64,000 nucleotides of DNA from Saccharomycopsis fibuligera x Saccharomycopsis cf. fibuligera. Taxonomy: Eukaryota > Ascomycota > Saccharomycetes > Ascoideales > Saccharomycopsidaceae. Position numbers and translations under genes: made by a program. This document shows positions 39,857 through 52,500 of the stretch, piece by piece. The DNA lies in the NCBI GenBank assembly GCA_001936135.1, contig CP012809.1, forward strand, positions 4,079,501-4,143,500, in the 5' to 3' direction. The notes below the pieces were generated by a model. That model was given only the letters and a program-made list of their open reading frames with translations. It did not search any database and had not been told where the DNA came from. The number at the start of each line of letters is the position of its first letter. The first letter of the stretch is position 1.

Positions 39857-41512
39857 TCACTTAGCATTGTTCCGATTATTTTGCTGTTGTTGTTGGTCCT
39901 TTAAAACTGCCGCGCTTGCTAATGAATTGAGAGGATTGAAATGTTTATCTTGCTGTTGTTGCTGAATATTTTTGAAATTTGAATTTGCATTCGCGTTTAT
40001 GTTTGTGTTCTCATTATTCACGTATCCAGAAGCTGTGTCATCGTCTCTGTTCAAAATATTGTCCTTACCTACCTGGAATCTAGCAAAATCTTGCATCGAT
40101 TTACTCTGAATAATTTCTGATCTTGCTCTAGAATGACTGAACAATTTGCGCTTTGTTTTGTTGAGCAAATTGTTGCTTGTTTTTGACCCAGAAGCACCCT
40201 TAGTAGTGCTATTGTTAGTATTACTTTTAGTAGGAGTACTAGTATGAACTGACCCATTATTGGAAGGCTTTGTAACTTTGGATATGCTATTTGATCTGCT
40301 CATGATAGCTTCCGGATTTGACTTTCTTCTTTTATGACCCGATGCAGAAGAGTCTGAATCATCTTTACTCTTTTGCTGCTCTTTGCGGATCATTGCGGCC
40401 GGATCTTCCAGTTGCCAATGATGAAACTGAATGACATGCTGAAACGAGCTCATACCCACCGGTTCGTTGTTTTTATTGGTTGGTATAGAAGGCTTTGCCT
40501 TGACTTGATTAGGAGACACAACAATTCCGGGATTGTTTTGAATTTTGTTTGGCGATTTAGGTGTGGCAAAACTAGTGGACTGGTTAGGAGAAACTGGCTG
40601 CAAATTCAACAGTGACAGATTGTTGGCGGTGGTATTATTGAAAGTAATTGGATGCGATTCTGGAATTGTAGAATGGATTTTAGAGGGGAATTTGAAAGGT
40701 GATGAGTGAGTAATATACTGGTTGGTAATAGATTCATTATGTTGATTAGTACTTTTTGGTGATCTGAGGTTCAGTTTAGCATTGACGGGTGATGATGAGG
40801 CAATTAAAGTGGTATTAGCGCTATTGTTATGTGAATACAAGTCCTTTGTTGAAGAAATTGTAGTACTCCTTTGATGAGTTCTATATCCCGGGGTTGGGGG
40901 ATTCTTCATGGTCGAATTGATAAAACTTGGAGAAGGGCTTAATGTTTGAAAGCTACCACTGTTGTTAGGGCTCATCAAAGAAGCACCTTGTCTTGAAGTG
41001 GCATTGGCAGCCCAAGGGCTAGCCGCAACTAAAGATGATTGACTAGCAGAAATTGGAATTTGAGCTGGTGGGGTACTAGTAGCAAATGTTGGCTGCTGCT
41101 GGTATTGTATTTGCTGTTGATTCTGCAACTGTTGTTGCTGATCGCCACCAGTAAACAAATTAGGTATCAATGGGGGCGGTATTTTCGCATTTATTGAGTT
41201 TGACAAAAGTTGTATACTTTTCTCCAAATTTTCCAATTTAATTTGTTCCTGTTTAGTTCTTTCTTGTTCTTGCTTTAATATGAGGAGTTCTGTTAAAGAT
41301 GATTCACCAAACGGCCATTTGTCGATACCCTGAAGCAACAGGCCAATAAGAGATCTGTCACCAGAAGCATCAACTTGAGGCTTTGTATTTGATGATATCA
41401 ATGGCTTGGAAAGCTGCTGATGATTGAGTTTGTCATCGTTGATGTTTTTATTATTCTGGCCACCGCTACCGCTATTGAGGTTATTATTGTTGTTGGTGAT
41501 GTTGTTGCTCAT
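39857..41512 (-). CDS. Gln/Asn/Ser-rich fungal protein of unknown function
   Basis: A 551-residue frame, mostly low-complexity. Two segments look conserved: residues 64-115 (a WPFGESSLTELLILKQEQER helix followed by a segment ending IPPPLIPNLF) and about 357-373 (FQHVIQFHHWQLEDPAA), followed by KRRKS-type basic clusters near 392-397. Many SP/TP dipeptides (for example SPNNS, SPKSP, SPNQ) and a Gln/Asn-rich C-terminus suggest a phosphorylated nuclear regulator. I have seen such a PFGESxLTELL helix in fungal regulatory proteins but cannot name the family with confidence. The start at 41512 is the first ATG, with the Asn-rich N-terminus following. Confidence 0.75.
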   Translation of the reverse strand: MSNNITNNNNNLNSGSGGQNNKNINDDKLNHQQLSKPLISSNTKPQVDASGDRSLIGLLLQGIDKWPFGESSLTELLILKQEQERTKQEQIKLENLEKSIQLLSNSINAKIPPPLIPNLFTGGDQQQQLQNQQQIQYQQQPTFATSTPPAQIPISASQSSLVAASPWAANATSRQGASLMSPNNSGSFQTLSPSPSFINSTMKNPPTPGYRTHQRSTTISSTKDLYSHNNSANTTLIASSSPVNAKLNLRSPKSTNQHNESITNQYITHSSPFKFPSKIHSTIPESHPITFNNTTANNLSLLNLQPVSPNQSTSFATPKSPNKIQNNPGIVVSPNQVKAKPSIPTNKNNEPVGMSSFQHVIQFHHWQLEDPAAMIRKEQQKSKDDSDSSASGHKRRKSNPEAIMSRSNSISKVTKPSNNGSVHTSTPTKSNTNNSTTKGASGSKTSNNLLNKTKRKLFSHSRARSEIIQSKSMQDFARFQVGKDNILNRDDDTASGYVNNENTNINANANSNFKNIQQQQQDKHFNPLNSLASAAVLKDQQQQQNNRNNAK

Positions 41513-44500
41513 GCTTCTTCATATTCTGTAATAAACGCGTGGTTAAGGAGATGAGATCAACCAAGAAAATGATAGTAACTGGAAACAGAAATATAGGTTA
41601 GACTGTAATAAACGGAGAGGAGTTCTAAAAAAGATCAAAATAGACAGGATGAGCTAAACCGAAAGTAGAAATCTTAAGACGAAACCAACGAAAACAGAAA
41701 CAGATAGAAGCAAAATAAAATATGAATAAATAACGAAACGCAAAACAAAAGCTAAAGAAAAACACAAAAGATAAACAATACAGGAAAAAAATAAACAGTC
41801 TAGCAAAGTGTGATGATGTCTGAGATGCGATGGCGATGGACCCAAACGAAAGAAAGAAAGATAGGAGTCGATTATGCTACAGAAAGCGGCGTGCCTAAAA
41901 CAAAAAAAAAATAACAACAATAATAATAATAAAGACGTAAACAAAATATACCAGAAAAAAGAAAATACTCTGCGCTCCTCAGCAATTTCCTCTGCTAAAC
42001 GCTCCCCGCCCAGATCAGCTCCGGGTGACCCTGATTTTGGCTCTCCTCGAGACAACCCGCGTCCTCTTGCAGCGAAACAGTATTTCCGCTTTTGGAAAAC
42101 AAAAAGATTGAGCTAGTGGCGACGGCCCTCAGAAATGGGTCATTGTGCCAAAAAGGGCGGTGAGGAGGGTGGGCAAACACATGGCGCTGCGGTACGTGTT
42201 TGTGGAGGGACAACGACTATTAAGAAACAGTGACTTTGAAAAAAAATCTGTTTGGACATCTTGAGAATTAGCTTATTTAACGGCTATTTGATTAGTTGTT
42301 AGATTAGACAGCTGTCTTCGGTTTTCTAGGTTGTCGTAAGGCTGGCTGCAAACGCATTAGACACTGATGCAGAAAGGTTGCCAGGAACTCGAGCTGATTC
42401 CGAAGCTAGCGGGCTCCATAAAACTTATTAGCAAATTCTTGCAGAAAATTCTAGCAGCAAAGACAACCACAAACCTTTTCTAAGGCACAACCTCTTTCTT
42501 TCTTTTAATAATGCTTTTGAGCATTTTCACTCGCATTGCCATAAATAATTGCGAGTTGTGAGACCTAAATTGTGGGTTGTTGTGAGTTGGCGGCGCGTTG
42601 CCGCAAGCATGCTGTCCGAATTAGGCAAAGTGAGTGTGTCGCCTGGGGTTATGGAGACCACCCTAATTAGGGCAGATGATTGACCCTTTTCCGGAAAACA
42701 TATGTGCGGTAATGCAGGCGCGCTGCCCTGCTCTCTGCCAGCAGCGAGTGAATGTGCGATTTGCGTTGCGGCGGTTGATCTTACGCACTTGGAACGGTGA
42801 TATGATGGGATGGAATATGTTCGATTTGGTTTAGCGCGGTCGCGGTTATGATCTACGGTATGATTCACGGTGATGGATGATGATTTCAAATTTAAAAGGC
42901 TTCCAAAAGAGCAAATGTTTTAATCAAGACTATTGGCCGTTGCTATTTAATTTGTGGTTTTTAGTTATGATATATCACTTTCTGTATGTGCGGGTCTATT
43001 CACTAATCCACTCATTTAGGTCACATGGGCTAGAGACATATTAATTGAGCAGTAGCGATAGAATGGATGCAAACAGGGATGATGCGCCTTTACAACAGAC
43101 TTACTACAAAGTACCCCTGAGGCCGTATAGTTTCAAGTAAAATTAATAGCTTCCGCAACAGCCTTTCAACGATTGGCGGAGCCTGCCAATTTGGTTCATC
43201 TTTGAAACACCCAACTTGATCATATTTCATCCGCGGCTGCCGTTATTATGTTTTGATCATTGCTAACATAAGCCGGCTAAAAAAAAAAAACGCAGTTTGC
43301 CTAATTATATGTCTTGATTCTCATCTTTTCAATACTGAATTTCAAGTCCGTACAGTAGCAAACAATAGCTTACATTGCTATATTCTAACACTCCTCGCTC
43401 GTGCGCAAAAAAAAACTAGAACCTTGAGACTCACATTCGCACAAGTAATGAATCCCAAGTATCTGTAAAAAAAAAAAAAGAAGTTGATTCATTCCGCTTA
43501 CTGTCCATGAATCCTCCTTGGTGATTTAACTTTCCAAATCAGGAATACCCAGTAGAGTTTTCAAATCTACAATGAAACAGGGAACAATAGGGATCAGAAA
43601 GTGTTCTATACTGCCCCATTAGCTTTGTAAACCTCGTGCGTTATACACCAGAGCTTGATGTGAAATTTAATCTGTTGTATTCAGCACGGGCTCTTTCTGT
43701 GACGCAGCCTCACCCCATGCTTCTATACACTAAAATTATATTCCTTGTAATGTTTGGCGTGGCCTCAGCACCTCAATGCTTGTGTGTTTGCCTGTAGGTA
43801 CTAAAGGTGGACAGTTTTCAGTATACCAGTTATATGTTAAAATTGCTTTTTGTGGCGGTGGTAGCGTGGATATATGCCTGCGCAAACCTGAAAAAAATCC
43901 AACATGCAGGCAAAGAACAAACAAACAAACAAACAAACAAACAAACAAACAACAGCATGTGTGATTGAACATATTCTTACAAAAAATTACTTATCCCCTA
44001 CTTACCTGACATACTATTAAGGGAACGTAGAGGGAACTCCCAAACCTTGTACTTCGCCTTCAGTATCTTACTGATCCTATCCTTACTATTCAGTAGTATT
44101 TTCCCTTGGCACCGAGTACTATATCTTGCCAACTGGCCTTGCGCGTGCCACAATGGGGGTGGTTTGAAGTCAACAAAAAGACAAAGTTGAAGTCAACAGA
44201 CACAGGTCAAGGCTAAGGGGCTAAGGCTCAATTCCGTGTTTATTAAAGGTGCAAACAATTTTAATTTCTCTAATGATCACTTTTCTTTATATGTATTTCA
44301 AAGTTGTTATATGCTTGGAAACATTTATGAAAATCAGCAATAGTATTAAATATAGAAGGTAATAAATACATCTAAGAAAAAAAGATTATAGTATAGTATA
44401 TAGTATATAAAGTTATAGTATAATATAAGGAGCAAAGAAAAAAAAAGTATTAGTAAAGCAAAAAGCAAAGGTCGGTCTGAAGGCTATTCAAAACCAATGT

Positions 44501-45067
44501 AAATATAGATAGGGGAGATTAATAAGGGGCAAGCAGACTATAATATAGGCCAAAGTGATAAGAAAAAAAAAAGGATGAATAAATGTAATAAAATAAAAAA
44601 AAGGGACAAGGAGATGAGCATCAAGCTTCGATAAAAGAGTTATTAATAAGAGCAAATTAGCAAAAAAATTGGCCAAGAAATAAAATGAAATATGTTATAA
44701 AATAAAAATCAAGGAAAACAAAAAAACAAAAAAAAAGTAAAACAAATAACAAAGGCGAAATACCAGTTTTGACACTGATCGCCAGCGCAACACAACGTAA
44801 CATAAAAAGGAAAAAATACAATAGACAAACAATAAAGCAAAAGTAAAAGCAAAACGCAACACAGTCAGACAGGAGAAATGAATAAGGTAAAAAAAAAAAA
44901 TAAAAAGTTTAAAGAATCAAGAATTTAATAAACCACGACATTTTCGATCTTTGGAAGAGTGTTCAACGAATTAAAGAATTGAAACAACATCACAAATAAA
45001 ACATTTTTTGAGAGAAAAAAGAAGATAAAGCCAAAACAAAAATCACTCAACGAAAACTCAGTTAAGC
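41513..45067. other. 3.5-kb gene-free region
   Basis: The left part is the presumed promoter of the 551-residue protein gene; the right 800 bases are A-rich, as expected for the 3' flank of the KilA-N gene. It includes a CAAA tetranucleotide run at 43916-43952, an A-run at 43279-43290 and another at 43469-43481. Frames of 100-133 residues near 41654-42055 and 42527-42889 have no domain or protein-like pattern and are not annotated. No RNA gene was recognised. Confidence 0.45.
43916..43952. repeat. (CAAA)n microsatellite
   Basis: About nine ACAA/CAAA tetranucleotide units in intergenic DNA. Confidence 0.93.
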
Positions 45068-47062
45068 TTAAGAGATCAACCCTTTAATATCCATTTTGCT
45101 GGTGGTGGTCGACGTAGCGGTAACCACTGGCTTAGCAGCCACCACATCAGTGCTGCCATTGCTGTTTTTTACTGTAGTGCTGCCAGTAGGATAACTAGAT
45201 GCAGGATAATAAACAGGTGCAGATGCTGAAGATGCTACTGGCTGGTATTGAGTATCGCAGATGGCTTGAATTGATGTTCTGTTCGAGTAAGAAGAACTGG
45301 GTGCTGAAATCGATGCTGGGGCACTTGCTGGTGGACTTCCGGAAGCACTATTATTCAAAGAATATTTACCCAATGAAGATCCACTGTAACCTGCTGCAGT
45401 AGAGCGGAATGCTGAAGTGACCGCACAGGTAGCGTTTGTACCATTTAACTTATCAGCAGCAATCAACAAATTTTCAACAGAACTGTGTTTCAATGACGGC
45501 AAAACCGGCTTGCTGTTGATATAATTTCCCGAGTTAGCCATTGGTGGAGACGGAGTCAAAACTGTTCTGTTGTCTGCGGCATAGTCATAATTGCTACTGT
45601 AATTGTTGTTGTAAACTGGGGTTGGAGCTACTGGAGCTGCAGCATAGTATGGTACTGACTTATTGGCAGCAGCAGCGGCGGCAATGTTTGCGCTTCTGTT
45701 GTAGATCTCATCTTCACCACCACTTTCAGATTCATGATCGCTCATGATTGCACTTTCATTTGGTAAGGAAGAAGATCTACTAGCTTTGTAAGGGGTTCTG
45801 TGAATCCCTTTTGCATACTTTAATTTTCTCAATGAATCTGAAGCCAAAATCATTTGGCTATACTCATCAAAAGGGATTTCTCTTTCCTGAGGTCTCCCGT
45901 GCAAAGCTGGAAGACGGTTAACGCTGCTAGTGCAAGCAGCAGCAGCAGCAAGAGCTGGAAGATGGTGTCTTGTACTTGCTGCAGATGATGGGGTGAATGT
46001 ACTGAGGGGAAAGTTAAAAGAGGTAGCACTAGATGGAGTTGAAGAAGAACAGGATGGGGAAGTAGAAAAAACAGTGAGAGTGTTGGAGGAGTTTGCTGCG
46101 GTGGTAGTAATAATAGTACTAGTAGTGCTTCCGGTATTGCCAATGACAGAACCAGCTCTTGGAAATGGCATAGATGAAGGCAAAGAGACCAAATCTTTCG
46201 GTTTTCTACCTCTTTTGGCACCACTGGCTCCAGTAGAAGCTTTCAACTTTTTGAGCTTTGGGAAAGGTTCTTCAAAAGAGGCTTCATGGCTGCTGATTGA
46301 AGGAGAGCCATTTTCACCTTTGACCTTTTGGGTAACCTTCTTTCTTTTCTTTTTGTTTTCGCTAGTTTTGTCGTTTGGGTCACCAGGCATGTAGCTATTG
46401 AGCTTAAGTTCGCCGTAGCCAAAATCGGATGGGGTCAACACATCGTCAAGAAACTTGATACCGAAAATTGGAACCAAACAGTATCTAATATCCCAGCAGA
46501 TTTTACAAGCAAGCTTGTAACAATTATCATAATTCAACCAACTGCCTTGGATCTTCAAAAAGCCGCCTCTGACTCTTTTCAAATATGGTTCCAATTCCGG
46601 GGCATTGTCCAACAAATTCAAGATATCGGCTTTAGAGTTACCTAAGGCTTTCCAAATGCCGGTCAAATGAACGTAGCCGGTATTGTAATCCCAAATGATT
46701 GACTGGTCATTGATTTTGTATTCGAAAGTGGTAAAGTAGTTTCTGGAGTCGACCGAGGTGGTGTATTTGTTTCTGATGATGGGGTTGAGAGACTTGTGAG
46801 GCAAATGCATCAACTGGTTTTTTGGGATCTGGTCAAAAATTGGTTTTGGGATCGAGTGGATTGGGTAACGGAGATCTTTGTAGTTGAAGCTTTCGTCGTC
46901 CAACTCGTCATTGTGCAACTTCAAATCGGCATGGGTGGCGCCGTTAGTGCCGTTTAGGATATTTCTTTTAAGGACAAGAGACTTTTTCTTGTACTGCTTG
47001 AGTTTTTTCTCGTTCAACTTTGGGGCGACAAAGTAGTCTGGGACCACTTGGGAATTGGACAT
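45068..47062 (-). CDS. KilA-N/APSES-type DNA-binding transcription factor
   Basis: A 664-residue protein. Residues about 95-210 carry a KilA-N/APSES-like domain: RNYFTTFEYKINDQSIIWDY, GYVHLTGIWKALG, ILNLLDN, RVRGGFLKIQGSWLNYDNC and LACKICWDIRYCLVPIFG. This order, with a Trp-containing strand then the G-W(L/I) core, is seen in the fungal Xbp1-like group. A basic NKKKRKKVTQKVK stretch (about 234-246) and KRGRKPK (AT-hook-like, about 284-290) probably serve nuclear import and DNA contact. The rest is Ser/Thr/Ala-rich with SP sites. The best guess is an Xbp1-type stress or quiescence repressor; another APSES protein is possible. The start is the first ATG in frame. Confidence 0.75.
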   Translation of the reverse strand: MSNSQVVPDYFVAPKLNEKKLKQYKKKSLVLKRNILNGTNGATHADLKLHNDELDDESFNYKDLRYPIHSIPKPIFDQIPKNQLMHLPHKSLNPIIRNKYTTSVDSRNYFTTFEYKINDQSIIWDYNTGYVHLTGIWKALGNSKADILNLLDNAPELEPYLKRVRGGFLKIQGSWLNYDNCYKLACKICWDIRYCLVPIFGIKFLDDVLTPSDFGYGELKLNSYMPGDPNDKTSENKKKRKKVTQKVKGENGSPSISSHEASFEEPFPKLKKLKASTGASGAKRGRKPKDLVSLPSSMPFPRAGSVIGNTGSTTSTIITTTAANSSNTLTVFSTSPSCSSSTPSSATSFNFPLSTFTPSSAASTRHHLPALAAAAACTSSVNRLPALHGRPQEREIPFDEYSQMILASDSLRKLKYAKGIHRTPYKASRSSSLPNESAIMSDHESESGGEDEIYNRSANIAAAAAANKSVPYYAAAPVAPTPVYNNNYSSNYDYAADNRTVLTPSPPMANSGNYINSKPVLPSLKHSSVENLLIAADKLNGTNATCAVTSAFRSTAAGYSGSSLGKYSLNNSASGSPPASAPASISAPSSSYSNRTSIQAICDTQYQPVASSASAPVYYPASSYPTGSTTVKNSNGSTDVVAAKPVVTATSTTTSKMDIKGLIS

Positions 47063-49560
47063 TGTTGGATGCTGTATTCTGTATTAAAATAAATGCTGTG
47101 TGTCTGTATGGGACATGCAAACGCTCTAGATGACCGGAGATTCCTAAGCGCCGATACGGGGGGAATCAAGAGAGATACGGATACAGAAACGAAAAAAGGG
47201 GGAGATAGAGAAGAGAAAAAAAAGTAGGAGGAGGGGGAGTATAGTATAGTATAATATAGTATAGTACAGAGAGGTGTAGTATGTGTGGGTGGACAGAGCA
47301 CAGAACAGCAGCAGACAGACCGTACAACAGTGGAATTGGAAAGGAACAAGAGGAATAGAGTATCAAAAGTTTTGATATAAAGTGGTTTCGGGGGAAGGAA
47401 TGTCGAGGATGTTTTGGCCAGCACCGGGAACAAGGCGCTATATAAACAAAACAGGACCTAGCATGGAGCGCCCCACCGCGCCTGGCGAAGTGGCCGGGTA
47501 TCTGCCGAAGCGCTTCGTTGTTTTTCTGGCTGCCACTGCGCTCTGCGCTCGTTGCATTCCACCGCTGACCGAAATCTTCCGTGCTCAGCACTGTAATTAC
47601 GATCACCATTATTACTATTTACTGCTATTACTGCTGTTACTGCCTGCTGTTAGCCGCTCCACTCGCCGAGCAGCAGAGCAGCGCTGGCACAAGTAGGCCG
47701 CAGCTGACTTGAAACGGTGCGATGGTCTCAGACAACCCGAACGAACGCAGATCCCCAGCTGCCCGTAGCCCTGATTGACTGATTAACGTCCCCTCGATAT
47801 TAATAAACTCATTCTACTGCGTTTCCCGTTATATATCTATAGCTTGCACAATCGGCTGCAAAACCGTCTGGCGAGCCCACACGTCGCTTGCGCCATTGAA
47901 CGTCTTTTCTAGCTCGGCCAGCGGTTGGGCCAGCGGTTGGTTCATCGGTTGATTGTGCCGCTAATACTATTATATGGCAAATAGCAGCATACATGGTCTG
48001 CCCACCATCCCCGATGACCCCCGGGTTTTTGTGTATCGATCTGTGTGTATTTTGTATTGTACTGTATTGTGTACGTGTGCCGTTGTGGCTTAATTTGACT
48101 TTCCAGTCTTTGCTCTATATACACAGTCAGTGTGAAATTTTTCAGTTTCCAGGCTCAGGCTGCCCCGAGCGAGGAATGCAAAATTTAAGAGTTAATAAAA
48201 AAGAAAAAAAAAAAAAGAAAAAAAAGAAAAAAAAAGGGTGTCTCGGGACTGTTCATCCATAGAGAGAGATAGATGGCAGTACCTGTGGGTTGTGTATACT
48301 ATAAGTGAGGCGGCCACAGCAGCAGCAGCAGCAGCAGCAGAAGCAGCATTAATTGCTTGCCCACCACCTTTGACCGTCAGCTTAATTGTTCTTCCAGGGT
48401 TATATACATTTATAGTGTATATTAGAAAATACGGCAGGCTCGATACTATTGTATGGCAGAGAGACAGCCAGGCGTTGAAGCAATTCTTCGAGACACTAAA
48501 AAATTTTTTGATTAGCTCTTTCGCTGTTTTTCGCTAGCTGTTCGGCCGGGGATGGCAAATCGCGCTCAGGATCCTGAAAAATTTCATCGAGGGTTGAGAG
48601 TGCCCCGAAGCAAAATAAAAAAAAAAATAAAAAAAAAAAAAAAAAATATTCCAAAGGTAAATAAAGAAACCAAATTATAATTAGCAACGCTGCAATGCTG
48701 CAAAACTGCTCGAAGCAGAAATACCGCTGATCCTTCAGCCAGGAACAGAAAGTGGATTGTTTTCTTGGTAGCGCACTATTCATGGGCGCATCATGGTACT
48801 CTCTTGATTATTTGCAGTAAACTAATTGCCTTTATTGTATACAACTCCTGTACCACTCCTGCACCGTATTGCGATTAAAATTGCAATTGCAATTGCAATA
48901 GCGAAAGCAGCTGTTGCAGCCCCATCCGCAATACATTAGCAGGAGCAGCAGTCTAGCTTCGTTGGGCAAAGTAAATTGGAATAGTTGGCTTCTTAGTGTA
49001 ATTTGGTGCCAAATTAAAATTTCTCCAATAAAGCCATAGGGGGTGTCTCCGGAGCGTGTAATGACAAGAAATGGCAGTGTTATGCCTTCATCCATGGCAA
49101 ATTTGAGTAAACCAATTGATTTGACCCTACTCCTTTTCAACGAAACTTCGACTCGGCTGTGCCCTGCTACTGCTAAAGGTTTAAGATTGCAGCCTAATAT
49201 TCTCGAGTTATTGGCTTCCATCATCGGCTCTGCGCGGATATGCTTTATGGCTAACCAGCTAGCTGGTATTTCACACACTATCCTATAGAATTACGACTAA
49301 ATAATGGTTTGCCTAATTGAATACTGCTCCCCCACTACACCCAACCGGCTCACTTGGATGACAACCAGCCAGCCAATCATAAACTAAGCTACACACACAC
49401 ACATACACACACAACTTCAAGGATGGGGCACAGAGCCCTATCTGCTAACCTTCCACAACAAGCACACAACACATGGGCATTTTTTTGTTTTCTGGATGCC
49501 TACTCATTTTGCGCCATTTGGCACATCTAGTAGATCTGCCATATATGGCTGAATAGCAGC

Positions 49561-49592
<32 letters not shown>
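49561..49592. repeat. (TA)n(TG)n compound microsatellite
   Basis: Alternating AT over 20 bp passing directly into GT over 12 bp. Confidence 0.93.
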
Positions 49593-49593
<1 letters not shown>

Positions 49594-52500
49594 GGTGTAT
49601 GTGCTGGCAGGCCGGTTTCCCTTGTACTGCTACTGCTGAAGCGCACATCATCAATGTGCCAAAACTGTAGCTACAAAGCTCTGCTGCATCTTTGTCCTCA
49701 GCAACCGCAATTTGCAATACAAAAATAGCACTGTTTCTACTATGCACAGCAGGGGCGTAACCATAGTTATGTAATTAGCACCACCCTCCTCCGGAAGCTC
49801 CTAAGCAAGCTGGTAGCCACTAGTAGGCCTAAAAGGGCTTGAGCTGAAATCATCATCAAAAGGTGCGCGCACTAACCTTCACAGTTTGACAATGATTATG
49901 TTTTCCCAATGTGGAGTAATCACTATAATCACCGCTGGATGCTTCTAAGTAGACAAAATCATGAATGTAGAGAAGTCAGCTAATTAATCGAATTCCCTCC
50001 GTTCTCCCCCACCATTTTGCAATCGAATACGGACGATATCAAAACAGTATACGGATCAACCTGCTCCAGCAAGTTTATATATTTTCCATGCAATGAAAAA
50101 ACTCAAAGGAATCCCAGGATAATATACTCAAAGTCTTTAAAAAGACCCCTGCTTCAACAAGTAACTGTCTATCAAAGATTTTACAGCCCGTGGGATGGAT
50201 TGTCCAATGGTGCATGCAGTTTTTCAATTTACGAGTTGTCCCCGGCCATAAGCCCAAATGAGAAATAGCTGAAGAAAAAGAAACAGAAAACAACAACAAA
50301 AAGAAATTAGCCTAACAGTGAAGTATTTCAACAGCAAAGATAATGTCTAAGGTTACAAAAAAATCTTAAGCACCCATGATTTCAATGTTTCACCAATGGG
50401 TCTATCGCTTGAGATGTTTATAGACAACAGTAAGAAAAAGATATATAAACGCGAAGCTAAAGCTGTAGATTTTGAAACATTCAGTTATGCGCTTTTCGAA
50501 AAAAAAAAAAAAAAAAGCGTCGAGGCTTTCGAAGAACTTGCTGGATTTGAATGCTTTCTTTTTTCGTTCTTAGCGCCGACGTGCTAACGTTCGCGAATGA
50601 ATAAATGTTGCATTGTTATTAACCTGCAGCCAGAATGTAATGTACATGATATGCATCCATGATCTACAGCTGCAGTTGAAGCACAAAAGCGCAAAAGCGC
50701 AAAAGCGCAGCGCACGATTGTACCACGGTGCAAAATATGCGTAAATAGCACCAATGCTAAGACTTCTTCGGTGGGGTTGAATTTTTCAAAAACTGTAAGC
50801 CATTTGGTGCGAACGCTGCACTAGCTTGTTAGTGCCTGTTTGTGCTTGTGGCTATTATGTCGGTCCTATATAGGATAAGAGCTTCTTATACGAATTCAAT
50901 ATGAAGTGCTATTTTTTTTTTTTTTTTTTTTTTTTGTAACCAAGTCGGTCAAGGAATTTTTAAGAAAAAAAAAAAAAAGAAAAAGAATCAAAAATTAGTC
51001 TCTTGATCGTCTCAGAACTCACAAATGTTTTATGATAGTGAAATGATTGATCGTTTGGTCTTGGCCATCGGTTTGATTCTGCTAGCTCATTATTCCTGAA
51101 AATTATATGAAATCCAACACTCTGTCTATAAATGACTTATGGACAGTTCTGTGGTTTGTAGCATATCGAGAAAGGCCTCGATTATATATACGATATTGGA
51201 GGAAAAGACCCCGCCGATATTTGGCTCTATGCTTTGTGGCCATCACACAGTCAAACATAAAAAGTGACGTTTATGAATAAGACAACCGTTTGAATCAGTT
51301 TCAACCGTGTCTGTTCAAACATCGCAAAAACTAAACGCTTGGTTAGTTGGCTGCCCTCTAGGCGACTAAAGCACTTTGACTCAAAACCTAAAACTAGTCC
51401 CTCATCAGCAGCAGCAAGTAGGCACCCTACCCTTTATTCCAACAAGGCATCTTAAACCTCCTTCAAAAAGTGTATAAAGCCGCAAAAATTACAGATTGTG
51501 TGTCTGTGTTTGAAAAGTGAATAATGTATCTTTCGGCCATCAGTCATTGTAGCTATAATTACAACCAATTGACAATCAACGGTGCTGGCTGGCGCGCTTG
51601 GCCTAGCAGATAGCGCAGTGCCGATCAATCCTCATGTACGACGGTTGTAGCTTTGAGTTATAATAACTTGAGACAACACTTTATCACTATAAAATCTATA
51701 TGTTTTTCTTTTTTCTTCTTTTTTTATATCAAATTTCCCACCATGCTATACCAATCTAGCTGTTGCGGAAGCTATCTTCAGCGTGCTTTTTGTCTCGTCT
51801 AAGACTGTTTTATTCATGGGTCCGTAGGGAGCGCAAAATAGGAATGAAATGAAAATAAAATAGCAAAAGAAAGAAAGACAGACAAAAGAAAACAAAAAGT
51901 GTGATAAAGCAACTACATTGATAAGTACGCAACCACGAGCTACTCTATAAGGATGCAGCCAATGGTTAAATTATTGTAACCTATTGGGCACAAATGCTAG
52001 AGATCACAGATATACTACATATTGTTGGCTTCTAATTTTTTTTTCTTTCTTTCTTTTCCATCTAATCTGAGCAGGTTGTGTTTGTGTTGTGAGCCCCGTC
52101 GCGTAGAGCCAATATTGTGGATAAATTTCTTTTTTGATTGTTAATAGTGATGTGGGGTATCTACACATAGGAGTCCCCTTTTTGAATAGGGGTAGTTCTT
52201 TGTTGAGTCACAGTATGCTGTAAGAGGCTCTTTTTGATGCTTATAAGCAATCCGCCTTGCTAGGAAAACAAGCTCTACCGCGGAATATTACGAGGTTGAT
52301 GCGGGGTATAGACATCTCCAGCATTAGGCAAAGACTTTGGCGTCGCTTTGAGAGTTTTAGCAATGTGTGTCCAGTGTCTATCTATCTCCGTAGACCGCTA
52401 ATCTGGTTCTGAGTGTGTTGGAACTAATAATTTGCTCTATTTGCCAGGCCGTTTAGGTATACGTGGTTACAGCCATGGTATGAATCCTACGTAACTATAT

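Noticed and set aside
41654-42055. 133-codon minus-strand frame upstream of the 551-residue gene
   Set aside because: Composition is hydrophobic and low-complexity with no motif; it lies in the presumed promoter.
43990-44060. CTACTTACCTGACAT resembles the 5' end of U1 snRNA
   Set aside because: No U1 stem-loop I sequence follows, and no convincing Sm site was found; probably chance.
48238-48537. 99-codon plus-strand frame with an Ala run
   Set aside because: It reads through a GCA repeat and has no protein-like flanks.
51590-51670. A tRNA-like A-box (TTGGCCTAGCAGATAGCGC)
   Set aside because: No acceptable B-box and the acceptor and anticodon arms do not pair.
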